A stretch of 64,000 nt of DNA from the NCBI RefSeq assembly GCF_025165795.1, contig NZ_JAJAGO010000005.1, positions 310,001 through 374,000 of the forward strand, read 5' to 3'. Shown piece by piece: positions 16,527-24,129 of this stretch. Position numbers and translations under genes: made by a program. The notes beneath the pieces are model-generated. The model was given only the letters and a program-made list of their open reading frames with translations, was not told the origin of the DNA and searched no databases. Source of the DNA: Streptomyces gossypii. GTDB taxonomy: Bacteria > Actinomycetota > Actinomycetes > Streptomycetales > Streptomycetaceae. Every line of letters starts with the position of its first letter. Position 1 is the first letter of the stretch.

Positions 16527-17159
16527 GTGACTTCGTCTCCCGCCGTCCGTCCCTACCGGCCCGAGGACCGCGAGGCCCTTGAGGACATCTGCGTCCGCAC
16601 CGCGCACAACGGTGGGGACAGCAGGCCCTTCTACGCCGACCCCGGTATCTTTCCGGTGATTTTCGCGGTCCCGTACGTCCATCTGGAGCCGGGGCTGGCG
16701 TTCGTGCTGGACGACGGGCGGGGGCAGGCCGTCGGCTACATCGTCGGGGCCGCCGACACCCCGCGCTTCGCCGAGGACTTCCGCACCAAGTGGCTGCCCC
16801 TGGTGGCCGACCGCTATCCGGAGCCGAGCGGAGCCCCGGGCACCCCGGACGAGTCGATGATCCAACTCCTGCACCGCCCCGAGCGGATGGTCGTCCCGCA
16901 GGCCGCGGCCTACCCTGCGCATCTGCATATCGATCTGCTCCCCGAGTGGCAGGGCCGCGGCCATGGCAGGGCGCTCATGCGGTCGTTTCTGCGAACCCTG
17001 GCCGAACGCGCGGTCCCGGCCGCCCATTTGAGCATGGTGACGGCCAACACCCCGGCCAGAGCCTTCTACGACCGCCTCGGCTTCCACGAGATCGAAGTCC
17101 CGGACCCCGGAATCCTCACCTATCTCGGGCGCACGACGAAGGACCTCGACAGGCTGTGA
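16527..17159 (+). CDS. GNAT-family N-acetyltransferase
   Basis: A 210-residue acetyltransferase starting at GTG 16527 (VTSSPAVRPYRPEDREALEDICVRTA), with AGGA 8 bp upstream. The acetyl-CoA loop is LLPEWQGRGHGRALMRSFL (Q/R-x-x-G-x-G/A) and the C-terminal strand pair is SMVTANTPARAFYDRLGFHEI. The sequence resembles actinobacterial proteins annotated as GNAT or O-GlcNAcase C-terminal-like acetyltransferases. A CebR-like operator directly upstream hints at carbohydrate-responsive expression, perhaps an amino-sugar substrate, but that is speculation. A remnant copy exists at 12792. Confidence 0.85.
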   Translation: MTSSPAVRPYRPEDREALEDICVRTAHNGGDSRPFYADPGIFPVIFAVPYVHLEPGLAFVLDDGRGQAVGYIVGAADTPRFAEDFRTKWLPLVADRYPEPSGAPGTPDESMIQLLHRPERMVVPQAAAYPAHLHIDLLPEWQGRGHGRALMRSFLRTLAERAVPAAHLSMVTANTPARAFYDRLGFHEIEVPDPGILTYLGRTTKDLDRL

Positions 17160-17562
17160 CGGCAGGTCGGCGCTCTCACGCTGACCAGCCGTGCGGTGGT
17201 CCACGGCATGCGGCCCGCGCCGCCCGGGCGGGGCGCCTGATCGCCGCCCATGCCGGGCGCTCCCTCACCCCACAGCAGGCGGTGGCCCGTGCCGCCACCC
17301 GCTATGGCGGCCCGGACGGCTACGCCTCACCCGGTGCCGCCGGACGGCAGCGGCGTCAGGCGGTGACGGATGCGGTGTGGCGTCCGGCCGTCACGAGGGT
17401 GGCCTGGCGGGCGACACGGGCGCCTAGGTGCGCTGCGGTGGCGATGTCGGCGGGGTGGACGGTGTCGACACCGCCGTCCAGCGGAGTCTGGGCTCCGGCA
17501 CCGCGACGCCGATGGCGTGCCGCAGCCGGAAGCTCCGGCGATACGGAGCAGCACGGGAGACC
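17160..17562. other. 403-bp region without an assignable gene
   Basis: The plus strand keeps a coding-like open stretch at about 17190-17440 (AGRLIAAHAGRSLTPQQAV, then ARAATRYGGPDGYASPG) with no start codon or ribosome-binding site. It may be a gene fragment left by a rearrangement. I do not recognise the family. Confidence 0.35.
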
Positions 17563-18210
17563 CTAGATGGCCATCGCCTCCTGGATCCACCGCCGTACCC
17601 GGTAGGGGAGCCACCAGACAAGCGGACCGACATCCCCCACCAACTGCTCGGAACGGAAGTCGTCGAGGATCTCCGGCGCCACCGCGGAGGCCGGTGCCCC
17701 CTCGGCGAGCAGCTCGATGGCCTCCTGGTACTCCGGCTCGTCCACGGTGAAGCGGTAGAGCTCGTCCCAGCGCCGGTCCCGGATCTGGATGAAGCCCGGC
17801 CCCTGCCGCCAGAGGCACTTGCACAGGTAGTGCTCCTCGCGCCAGGTGCGCAGCACGGCGTCCGGCTCGGGAGGGCCGGCCAGGGCGAGCGGCGGCTGGA
17901 GGTGGTTGAGCGGGCGCCACGCCTCGGGTTCGGGGCCGGTGCGCAGCTCCCATTCGACGTAGACGGCGTGGGCCGTCAGGTCCCGCACCAGGCACAGCGC
18001 ACGCACCGTACGGGCGGCGGCCGCGGGGTCCTCGTTGGCGGCGGCCCGCAGGTCGGTGGTGCCGGGCAGGCGGACGCGCCGGGCACCGTCCTTCCACAGG
18101 CGGGCGGCGGTGTCGGAGGCCGGGCCGGATGCCTCCAGCTCGCCCAGGGACATGCCGGGCAGGCCGGCGGCCTCGAGCTCGTAGTCGCGCCAGGCGGTGA
18201 CGGTGTGCAT
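17563..18210 (-). CDS. DUF5825 family protein, RiPP-associated
   Basis: A 215-residue soluble protein (MHTVTAWRDYELEAAGLPGMSLGELEASG...). I recognise it as the DUF5825 type that accompanies radical-SAM RiPP methyltransferases in actinobacteria. It has two Cys (CKCLW) near residue 130 in LRTWREEHYLCKCLWRQGPGFIQIRDRR, and a C-terminal WWLPYRVRRWIQEAMAI helix. Its biochemical role is unknown. Position at the 3' end of the operon, 79 bp after the radical-SAM gene, suggests a partner of maturation such as a chaperone or precursor-binding factor. Confidence 0.7.
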   Translation of the reverse strand: MHTVTAWRDYELEAAGLPGMSLGELEASGPASDTAARLWKDGARRVRLPGTTDLRAAANEDPAAAARTVRALCLVRDLTAHAVYVEWELRTGPEPEAWRPLNHLQPPLALAGPPEPDAVLRTWREEHYLCKCLWRQGPGFIQIRDRRWDELYRFTVDEPEYQEAIELLAEGAPASAVAPEILDDFRSEQLVGDVGPLVWWLPYRVRRWIQEAMAI

Positions 18211-18289
18211 GGTGCTCCTCGGTGCCGGTGCGGACGGGTGGGGTGGGGTGCGGCGGAAACGGGGTGCGGCGGGGGCCGGACTGGGCGAG

Positions 18290-20224
18290 TCAGGGGACGG
18301 GAGCGGCGAGCCGGACTCCGGGCTGCTCTTCGGACGGGGTCTCGGGTACGGGCGCCATGCTGCGCCTGAACTCCAGGCGCAGCAGGTCCTCGTTGACGGC
18401 CGCCGGTGCGAGGTGCACGTACTGGCCCGCGTCGGTGAAGACCACTCCCCACTCCGTCCAGCGCTTCAGCAGCTCCCGCACCGCCGCCTGGTCCACGACG
18501 GTTCCGAGCCGTGCGGTGATCTTCCGGGCGAGGGCCGCCGGGGTGTGCGGCTGGTCCAGCAGGCGGAAGGCCGCCAGTTCCGCCGGCCGGGTCAGTTCGC
18601 GGGTGCGCCAGTCGAATGCCCGGCGCCGGCTGACCAGGACGATCCGGTCCTCCAGGTCGGTGTGCGTGAGACGGCTGGACGCGTACGCCTCGTGCCAGGT
18701 CTTGATGCCCTCGTTGAGCCGCTTCGCCGTCTCCTCCCCGATCCCGCGGTCGGGGGCCTCGAACACGTAGGCGAGGTCGTAGAGTTCGGATTCCGGCAGG
18801 TCGTAGGTGAAGCGGTAGTGGACGTCCGGGCGCAGCCCGTCGTAGCCCAGTTCGGGGCGGTTGAAGTAGGGGCTGAAGCGCTCGATGGCGATGCGGGCGG
18901 AGAGGTCGACGGGCGGCGTGAGGTGCTCCAGCGCCGGCAGTTGCGCGATGACCGGGTCGTAGTCCTCGTCGCGTTCGTGCGGGAAGCCGTGCAGGTAGTT
19001 CCAGGAGACGGCCAGGCCGGTCTCGGCGCCGTCGCGCAGCATCCGTACGTTCTGGCAGCCGCTCACGCCCTTGTCCATCAGGTCCAGCACGCGGCTGTTG
19101 AGGCTCTCGATGCCCGGCTGGACGTAGATCATTCCGGCGTCGGCGAGGGTCTGGAGCTGGGAGCGGCGCATGTTCGCCTTGATCTCGACGTGCAGACGCA
19201 GGTCGTAGCCGCTCTCCGCGATGCGCGGCAGCACCGTCTTCACGTACCCCATGTCCAGGATGTTGTCGACGACGTACATGTCCAGCACCCGGTGCTTGCG
19301 AGCGAGTTCCATGATCTCGTCGTAGAACCGGTCAGGGGTCTTGCTGCGGAACTCCATGAAGGTGCCGTTGAGCCCGCAGAACGTGCAGTGGTGTTTCTCG
19401 CCCCACCAGCAGCCGCGGGCGCCCTCCACCACGAGCTTGGGCTCCACCCAGTGCCGGGCGGCCGAGGAGGCGAGCCGCTCGAAGTAGCCGGAGTAGTCGG
19501 GGGAGGTGATGGCGGCGGGCGGCAGCGGGGAGGTGGCCATCGGGTTGGCGACCGAGGCGCCCTCGCCGTCCCGCCAGCAGAGTCCGGGTATCGCACGGGG
19601 ACTGCCCGAGCCCTCCAGCACGGAGAGCAGCCGTGGGAACGCGGACTCGCCCTCGCCGCGCACCACGTAGTCGACGAAGGGGAAGTTGCGGTGCGCCGCG
19701 TGCCCCTGCTCGGCGTCGCAGTTGGCGCCGCCCATGACGGTGGTGAGGTGCGGGGCGAGCCGTTTGACGTACTTGGCGGCCGCCAGCGCGGCGGTGTTCT
19801 GCTGGAAGGTCGAGCAGAAGCCCACCACGTCGGGCTCCCACGCCACGATCTCGCGGGCGATCCGCTGCACGAACTCCGGCGCGGTGCGGTGCAGTTCGTG
19901 ACTCAGCCGCATCCGGGAGGCGGAGAGCTTGCCGCGCATCGCCGCGGTGAACTCCTCGGTGCGCCAGTCGGGGTCGTCGTAGAGCGCCGAGGAGAAGACC
20001 CAGTCGCCGCAGCCGAGGAAGTAGGAGGAGAGCGCGTAGTACTCGTAGTCGTCCCTGCCGAACTCGGTGCGCTCGGTGATCCAGTCCGTGTACTCGAGGT
20101 TGGCGTGGTAGACCTCCGCCGTGGTGTCCGGCCGGTTCTCGGTGGCGCTGCGCTTGAGAATGCCCAGGGCGAGCGAGGGCACGTCGATGGGGGACCAGGG
20201 CATGTTGACCAGCAGCACACGCAT
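18290..20224 (-). CDS. B12-binding radical-SAM RiPP C-methyltransferase
   Basis: A 644-residue enzyme. The N-terminal ~200 residues form a cobalamin-binding-like domain (MRVLLVNMPWSPIDVPSLALG, DVVGFCSTFQQNTAALAAAK, VMGGANCDAE, VRGEGESAFPRLL). The radical-SAM core follows with cysteines 272, 280 and 283 in GCWWGEKHHCTFCGLNG, i.e. C-x7-C-x2-C instead of C-x3-C-x2-C, as in the bacteriocin-maturation radical-SAM protein 1 family. A C-terminal winged-helix-like segment (~residues 560-625) could bind substrate. Expected reaction: methylation of unactivated carbons in a peptide using methylcobalamin and SAM. The likely substrate is the 39-residue peptide encoded 116 bp upstream. Confidence 0.88.
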   Translation of the reverse strand: MRVLLVNMPWSPIDVPSLALGILKRSATENRPDTTAEVYHANLEYTDWITERTEFGRDDYEYYALSSYFLGCGDWVFSSALYDDPDWRTEEFTAAMRGKLSASRMRLSHELHRTAPEFVQRIAREIVAWEPDVVGFCSTFQQNTAALAAAKYVKRLAPHLTTVMGGANCDAEQGHAAHRNFPFVDYVVRGEGESAFPRLLSVLEGSGSPRAIPGLCWRDGEGASVANPMATSPLPPAAITSPDYSGYFERLASSAARHWVEPKLVVEGARGCWWGEKHHCTFCGLNGTFMEFRSKTPDRFYDEIMELARKHRVLDMYVVDNILDMGYVKTVLPRIAESGYDLRLHVEIKANMRRSQLQTLADAGMIYVQPGIESLNSRVLDLMDKGVSGCQNVRMLRDGAETGLAVSWNYLHGFPHERDEDYDPVIAQLPALEHLTPPVDLSARIAIERFSPYFNRPELGYDGLRPDVHYRFTYDLPESELYDLAYVFEAPDRGIGEETAKRLNEGIKTWHEAYASSRLTHTDLEDRIVLVSRRRAFDWRTRELTRPAELAAFRLLDQPHTPAALARKITARLGTVVDQAAVRELLKRWTEWGVVFTDAGQYVHLAPAAVNEDLLRLEFRRSMAPVPETPSEEQPGVRLAAPVP

Positions 20225-20297
20225 GGGCGGGCTCCTCGAACAGTCGCGGTCGGGCTGGGGCGGCCGGGCTGGGTCGGCCCGTGGGGACGGCGGGTAC

Positions 20298-20334
20298 GGT
20301 CCCGGTCCGGCGCCGGAGCGGCCGGACCGGGACC
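20298..20334 (-). terminator. Attenuator hairpin between precursor and radical-SAM gene
   Basis: GGTCCCGGTCCGGC and GCCGGACCGGGACC form a perfect 14-bp stem with a 9-nt loop. It lies 5 bp after the stop codon of the small peptide gene on the minus strand. Such partial terminators commonly raise precursor mRNA over downstream enzyme mRNA in peptide clusters. Confidence 0.7.
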
Positions 20335-20339
20335 GCGGA

Positions 20340-20459
20340 TCAGATCTCCTCGGTCTCCTCCGCGTTGCGGATCGGAACCGTGATCGTGATGCTGATGCCC
20401 GGCTTGCGGTTCTCCTCGTCGTCCTCGAGCGGGTTGTTGTGAATGACGTCCTTCTGCAT
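20340..20459 (-). CDS. Putative RiPP precursor peptide, 39 residues
   Basis: A small ORF encoding 39 residues. An acidic N-terminal part is rich in Asp/Glu/Asn (NNPLEDDEEN at 8-17), a short basic RKP follows at 18-20, then GISITITVP (21-29) of alternating beta-branched residues, then an acidic end NAEETEEI (32-39). The ATG at 20459 is chosen over the ATG at 20465 because GGAGG lies 8 bp before it but only 2 bp before the other. It starts 2 bp after the S9 peptidase stop and is followed by an attenuator hairpin and the C-methyltransferase gene. It has no Cys and no transmembrane segment. The function is inferred from context, and no homologue is known to me. Confidence 0.7.
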   Translation of the reverse strand: MQKDVIHNNPLEDDEENRKPGISITITVPIRNAEETEEI

Positions 20460-20461
20460 GG

Positions 20462-22369
20462 TCATCTCCTCCCCTCGGTGCTCTGACGGCCGGTGCCGGA
20501 CACTTCCGGGTCACCGGCCTGACGGGCCCCGCTCCGCTCGGAGCGGGGAGCTTCGGGAGCCGCCGGGCGCGCCCGCGCGCCCAGGTGGCGGTGCAGGAAC
20601 TCCAGGGCGCGGCGCAGCGTGGCCACGTGGTCGGCGCCCCGGTAGCCGTCGTGGCCGGACTCCAGCCATACGGACTCGTGCGGTACGCCCGCCTTCCGCA
20701 GCGCCGTCAGGTAGTCGGCGATCTGCTGCGGCGGGCACTTGGCGTCTTGGCTGGCGGCGACGACCAGCACGGGAGCGGTGACGCGGGCGGCGTAGGTGAC
20801 CGGCGAACTTCGCGCGTAGCGTTCCGGTACGGCGTCCGGGGTGCCGCCGAACAGCCGCTCGTCCAGGGCCCGCAGGGCCGGCAGGCCGGTCCGGTGCGCG
20901 GCGGCGAAGTCGGCGATCGGCTTGACCGCGATGCCCGCCTGCCACAGCGCGGGCCGCACCCCTAGTGCCAGCAGGGCCAGCGCCCCGCCCCACGAGGTGC
21001 CCCAGAGTCCGACGCCGTCCTCCCGCGCGAGGCCGCGGCGCAGCAGGTCGGCGCGTACCGCCACCAGATCGTCCACCTGGGTGAGCCCGACGCCGCGGCT
21101 GAAGGCGGCTCGCCAGCGGGGCCCGTAGCCGGTGGAACCGCGGTAGTTGACCCGTGCGACGCCGAGGCCGGAGGCGACGAGGGAGTGCACGATGCCGTCG
21201 TAGGCGTCCCGGTCGTGGTCGGCGGGGCCGCCGTGCAGCAGGAACACCAGCGGTGCGGGCCGCGCGCCGGTGCGTTCCGGGAGGCTGAGCAGTGTGTGCA
21301 CCGGGCCGTCCGGGCCCGGTGTCCAGAGGTCGCTGTGCACGCCGGGGACGCGGCCGGGCAGCGTGCCGAGCACCGGCGGCCCGGTACGGGCGGTGCCGGC
21401 GGGCGCCGTGGTACGCAGCCGGGGCGGGGTGGCGCTGTCCGTCCACAGATAGTGGATCTCACCGCCGGTGCGCGGGGCGGCGTCGGGAATGCTGCCCGGC
21501 GGCGTGGTGACGGCGCTCAGGGTGCGCCGGTCCAGGTCGGCGGTGTGCAGCAGGCTCCGGCCGTGGCGGTCCTGCCGGATCAGGACCCGGTGGGTGTCGG
21601 GGTACCAGGAGGCGTCGATCTCGGTGTCGAAGGCGCACCAGTCGTGCTCGCGCAGACCGTGCCGGACGTCCCAGGTGGCGAGGCGGTAACGGGCGCCGTG
21701 CTCGGTGACCAGGAGCAGTTCGGAGGGCGAGGCGGCGGGTGCGAAGCCCAGTGCCCAGATGCGCAGGCCGCCGCCGCCGAACTCCGCCACCGTCCCGCCG
21801 TCCCGCGTCAGCACCGTCACGGCGCGGTCGGCGGACGGCGGTCCGGCGACGGTCAGCAGCTCCCCGTCCGGCGAGAGTCCGGTCAGGCGCCGCGGGCCCG
21901 GGGCCCGGTGGACGATCCGCGCCGGGCCGCCGCGCCGCCCGAGCCAGACGGTGAGCCCGTCCGGACCGCCGATGCCGGCGGCCACCTGCCCGGCGGCGTT
22001 CATCGCCAGCCCGCGAGGAGTGCCGGCGGGTGCGGGCGGCAGCCCTGGGCTGTCCGGGCCGCCGCCGAAGTCCTGGATCCGCCAAACGCCGTGGCCGGCG
22101 AGGTCCTCGTCGAACCACCACACCACGCCGTCACGGTCGAGGGTGCCGTGCAGTGTGCCGTGCGGCCGGTCGGTCACCTGGCGGTCGCGGCCGGTCGCGG
22201 CGTCGTGGGCGAACACCTCGCAGCGACCGCCGGCGTCGGCGGTGAGAACCATCCGGGTGGGGTCGGTGGGGCAGACCTCCGGGATGACGGCGCGGTAGAC
22301 GCGGTAGCCGCGTTCCGTCTCCGCTCCGCCGGGCTCCGGTTCCCTCGTTCCCGTCCCGCCGGTCGTCAT
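20462..22369 (-). CDS. S9 (prolyl oligopeptidase) family peptidase
   Basis: A 635-residue protein. Residues ~20-350 form a WD/beta-propeller-like domain (repeats such as LTGLSPDGELLTVAG). The alpha/beta-hydrolase domain (~355-610) has LVFLLHGGPADHDRDAYDG (oxyanion), GLWGTSWGGALALLAL (nucleophile Ser near 459), VVAASQDAKCPPQQ (Asp) and LESGHDGYRG (His near 572). There is no signal peptide, so it is cytosolic. S9 enzymes cut after Pro in short peptides; in this operon it is the natural candidate for leader removal. Its ATG overlaps the MFS stop by 4 bp (ATGA), and its stop lies within the ribosome-binding region of the precursor gene. Confidence 0.88.
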   Translation of the reverse strand: MTTGGTGTREPEPGGAETERGYRVYRAVIPEVCPTDPTRMVLTADAGGRCEVFAHDAATGRDRQVTDRPHGTLHGTLDRDGVVWWFDEDLAGHGVWRIQDFGGGPDSPGLPPAPAGTPRGLAMNAAGQVAAGIGGPDGLTVWLGRRGGPARIVHRAPGPRRLTGLSPDGELLTVAGPPSADRAVTVLTRDGGTVAEFGGGGLRIWALGFAPAASPSELLLVTEHGARYRLATWDVRHGLREHDWCAFDTEIDASWYPDTHRVLIRQDRHGRSLLHTADLDRRTLSAVTTPPGSIPDAAPRTGGEIHYLWTDSATPPRLRTTAPAGTARTGPPVLGTLPGRVPGVHSDLWTPGPDGPVHTLLSLPERTGARPAPLVFLLHGGPADHDRDAYDGIVHSLVASGLGVARVNYRGSTGYGPRWRAAFSRGVGLTQVDDLVAVRADLLRRGLAREDGVGLWGTSWGGALALLALGVRPALWQAGIAVKPIADFAAAHRTGLPALRALDERLFGGTPDAVPERYARSSPVTYAARVTAPVLVVAASQDAKCPPQQIADYLTALRKAGVPHESVWLESGHDGYRGADHVATLRRALEFLHRHLGARARPAAPEAPRSERSGARQAGDPEVSGTGRQSTEGRR

Positions 22370-23658
22370 GCGGTCTCCTTTCCCAGCACCCGGGGTGCGG
22401 CCGTCGTGGACCACAGGGCCAGCAGGGCCAGCACCGCGGCGCAGCTCAGCGCCGTACCTCCGGTGCCCGCGGACCCTTCGAGCGCACCTGCGGCGACGGG
22501 GCCCGCGGCGGCGGCGAGTCCGGTGGTGGTGGCGAGCACCGTGCCGGTGCGGGACTGGAGTTCCTGTGGAGTCACCTGGATCGCCCGGGACTGCAGGACG
22601 ACGGCTGCTGCGGGCAGCAGCAGCGAGATCAGCCCGAACAGCAGGGCGGAGACCCAGACGCGGGTGGTGAGCGCGAGGCCGACGGCGGGTGCCACCAGCA
22701 GCCAGGAGACGGTGACCACCAGGCGGGGGCCGGGAAGTGCGCGGGCAAGGCGGGGCGCGAGGAGCGCACCGGCCAGTCCGGCGGCCCCGGCCACCGCGAG
22801 CACCGCCCCGATGGGGCCGCCGGCCGCGCCCGCGTCCCGCAGCGTGAAGAGCGTGCCGTAGGAGAGGGCGGCCAGCAGGACGCTCATCACCGTCGACCAG
22901 AGGAGCACGAAGCGGAGGAAGGGCTGCCGTCGGGCGAAGACGGCCCCGGCTCCCAGTTCCCGGAGGAAGCCGTGGCCGGCCGCGGCGAGTCCGCCGCGCG
23001 GGGCGGGCGAGGGCCGCTTTGATTCGCTGCTCGCTTCGCCGTCCCGGCGAGGGCGGAGGTCCGACCGCATGGCCGCCACGCAGAGCGCGGAGACCAGGTA
23101 CGAGAGCGCGTCGGCGAGGAACGGCAGCCAGCGGCCGAGCTGGAAGAGTGCCCCGCCCAGCGCCGGTCCGACTACGAGTCCGGCCTGTTCCCCCGCCTGG
23201 AGACGCGAGACCGCCTGCGGATAGCGGTCCGGCGGCACGATGACGGCCACGGTTCCGGCCGAGGCTGCCTCCTGGCAGGAGGTCGCGGTGCGCTCCACGA
23301 GCACGGCGGCGAAGAGGTGCCACAGCGGTGGATCGCCGAGCAGCGTGCCGGCGGCGACCGAGGCCATGGCAGTGGCCGCGGTCAGCGCGGCGAGCACCAT
23401 CACCGTTCTGCGGGCCCCGCGGTCGGCGAGGACGGCGGCGAACGGGCCGGCCAGGATGCCGCACCCGGCCGACACCCCGGCCACCGTGCCGACGACCGCC
23501 GGTGATTCACCGAGGGCGAGCAGCAGCAGCGGGAGGGCGAGGCCGGAGGTCTGGGTGCCGAGGGCGTCGGTGGTGCCGGCCCACCAGAAGCGGCGGAAGT
23601 CGCGGTCGGTGGCGTCGTCCGTCGTCCGCTTGCGGAAGCGGGCGGCTGCCGGGCTCAT
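22366..23658 (-). CDS. MFS transporter, likely RiPP exporter
   Basis: A ~430-residue permease of the enterobactin-exporter-like MFS type: DFRRFWWAGTTDALGTQTSGLALPLLLLAL as helix 1, GPFAAVLADRGARRTVMVL (A-motif-like) in loop 2-3, then helices to VLALLALWSTTAAPRVLG. The ATG at 23658 places the N-terminus 18 residues before helix 1. An in-frame GTG at 23784 would add 42 residues, and neither start has a strong ribosome-binding site. First gene of the minus-strand RiPP-like operon and translationally coupled to the S9 gene, it fits export or self-protection. Confidence 0.8.
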   Translation of the reverse strand: MSPAAARFRKRTTDDATDRDFRRFWWAGTTDALGTQTSGLALPLLLLALGESPAVVGTVAGVSAGCGILAGPFAAVLADRGARRTVMVLAALTAATAMASVAAGTLLGDPPLWHLFAAVLVERTATSCQEAASAGTVAVIVPPDRYPQAVSRLQAGEQAGLVVGPALGGALFQLGRWLPFLADALSYLVSALCVAAMRSDLRPRRDGEASSESKRPSPAPRGGLAAAGHGFLRELGAGAVFARRQPFLRFVLLWSTVMSVLLAALSYGTLFTLRDAGAAGGPIGAVLAVAGAAGLAGALLAPRLARALPGPRLVVTVSWLLVAPAVGLALTTRVWVSALLFGLISLLLPAAAVVLQSRAIQVTPQELQSRTGTVLATTTGLAAAAGPVAAGALEGSAGTGGTALSCAAVLALLALWSTTAAPRVLGKETA

Positions 23659-24129
23659 CAGGCAGTGGGAGAGCGCCGTGGTGTCAGGGGCGGTGGCGGC
23701 AGTACGGCTGGATCGGCTGAGTCGGTCAGGTCGGCTAAGAAGCTCTTGCCGTGGTGACGCGCCATGGGTCGTCCTCCGGTCCACGAGTCGGATCGTGCGA
23801 AGGTTCTGTGACTCACATGTGGGGGTCTTGAGAAATATCAGTGGTCGTCATCTTCGCGCAAGACATATGACACTGGGGCCTGTAGGCGCATCAGGCCGGA
23901 GCGCTGGTGGGAGCGGCCGGAGTGTGGCGTCGAACCGGTTCGACGACCCTTCTCCGGTGTCTTTCGGCGTACAGCTGCCACGCGGGTCGTCCATCGTTCG
24001 GCATTCCGAACGAGAAAGTCTCCCTGTCGGACCGTTCCCAGGGCGCGGGCGGCCTTCGTTTCGAAGCGGCAAGGGCGGCTACCCGCGTCCGTGTGTGCCC
24101 TGCACGGAGGATCGAGTCAGGAGGCCGCA
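23659..24129. promoter_or_regulatory. 471-bp divergent intergenic region with two palindromes
   Basis: This separates the RiPP-like operon (minus) from the DUF2795 gene (plus). It contains the perfect 16-bp palindrome GTCGAACCGGTTCGAC at 23929-23944 and the hairpin TCGTTCGG-CATT-CCGAACGA at 23994-24013. A GTTTCG ... GGCTAC arrangement near 24058-24082 weakly resembles a SigB-type stress promoter for the DUF2795 gene. No coding sequence is convincing here apart from a possible N-terminal extension of the MFS gene. Confidence 0.5.

Noticed and set aside
18197..20383. A 728-codon plus-strand open frame across the radical-SAM gene
   Set aside because: Shadow of the radical-SAM gene. The sequence shows no family resemblance.
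20459..20465. The upstream ATG at 20465 as start of the RiPP precursor
   Set aside because: It would leave only 2 bp between GGAGG and the start codon. The ATG at 20459 has the optimal 8-bp spacing.
23659..23784. GTG at 23784 as start of the RiPP-locus MFS gene
   Set aside because: It adds 42 Ser/Thr/Arg-rich residues before helix 1 and has no ribosome-binding site. It is not excluded, only judged less likely.
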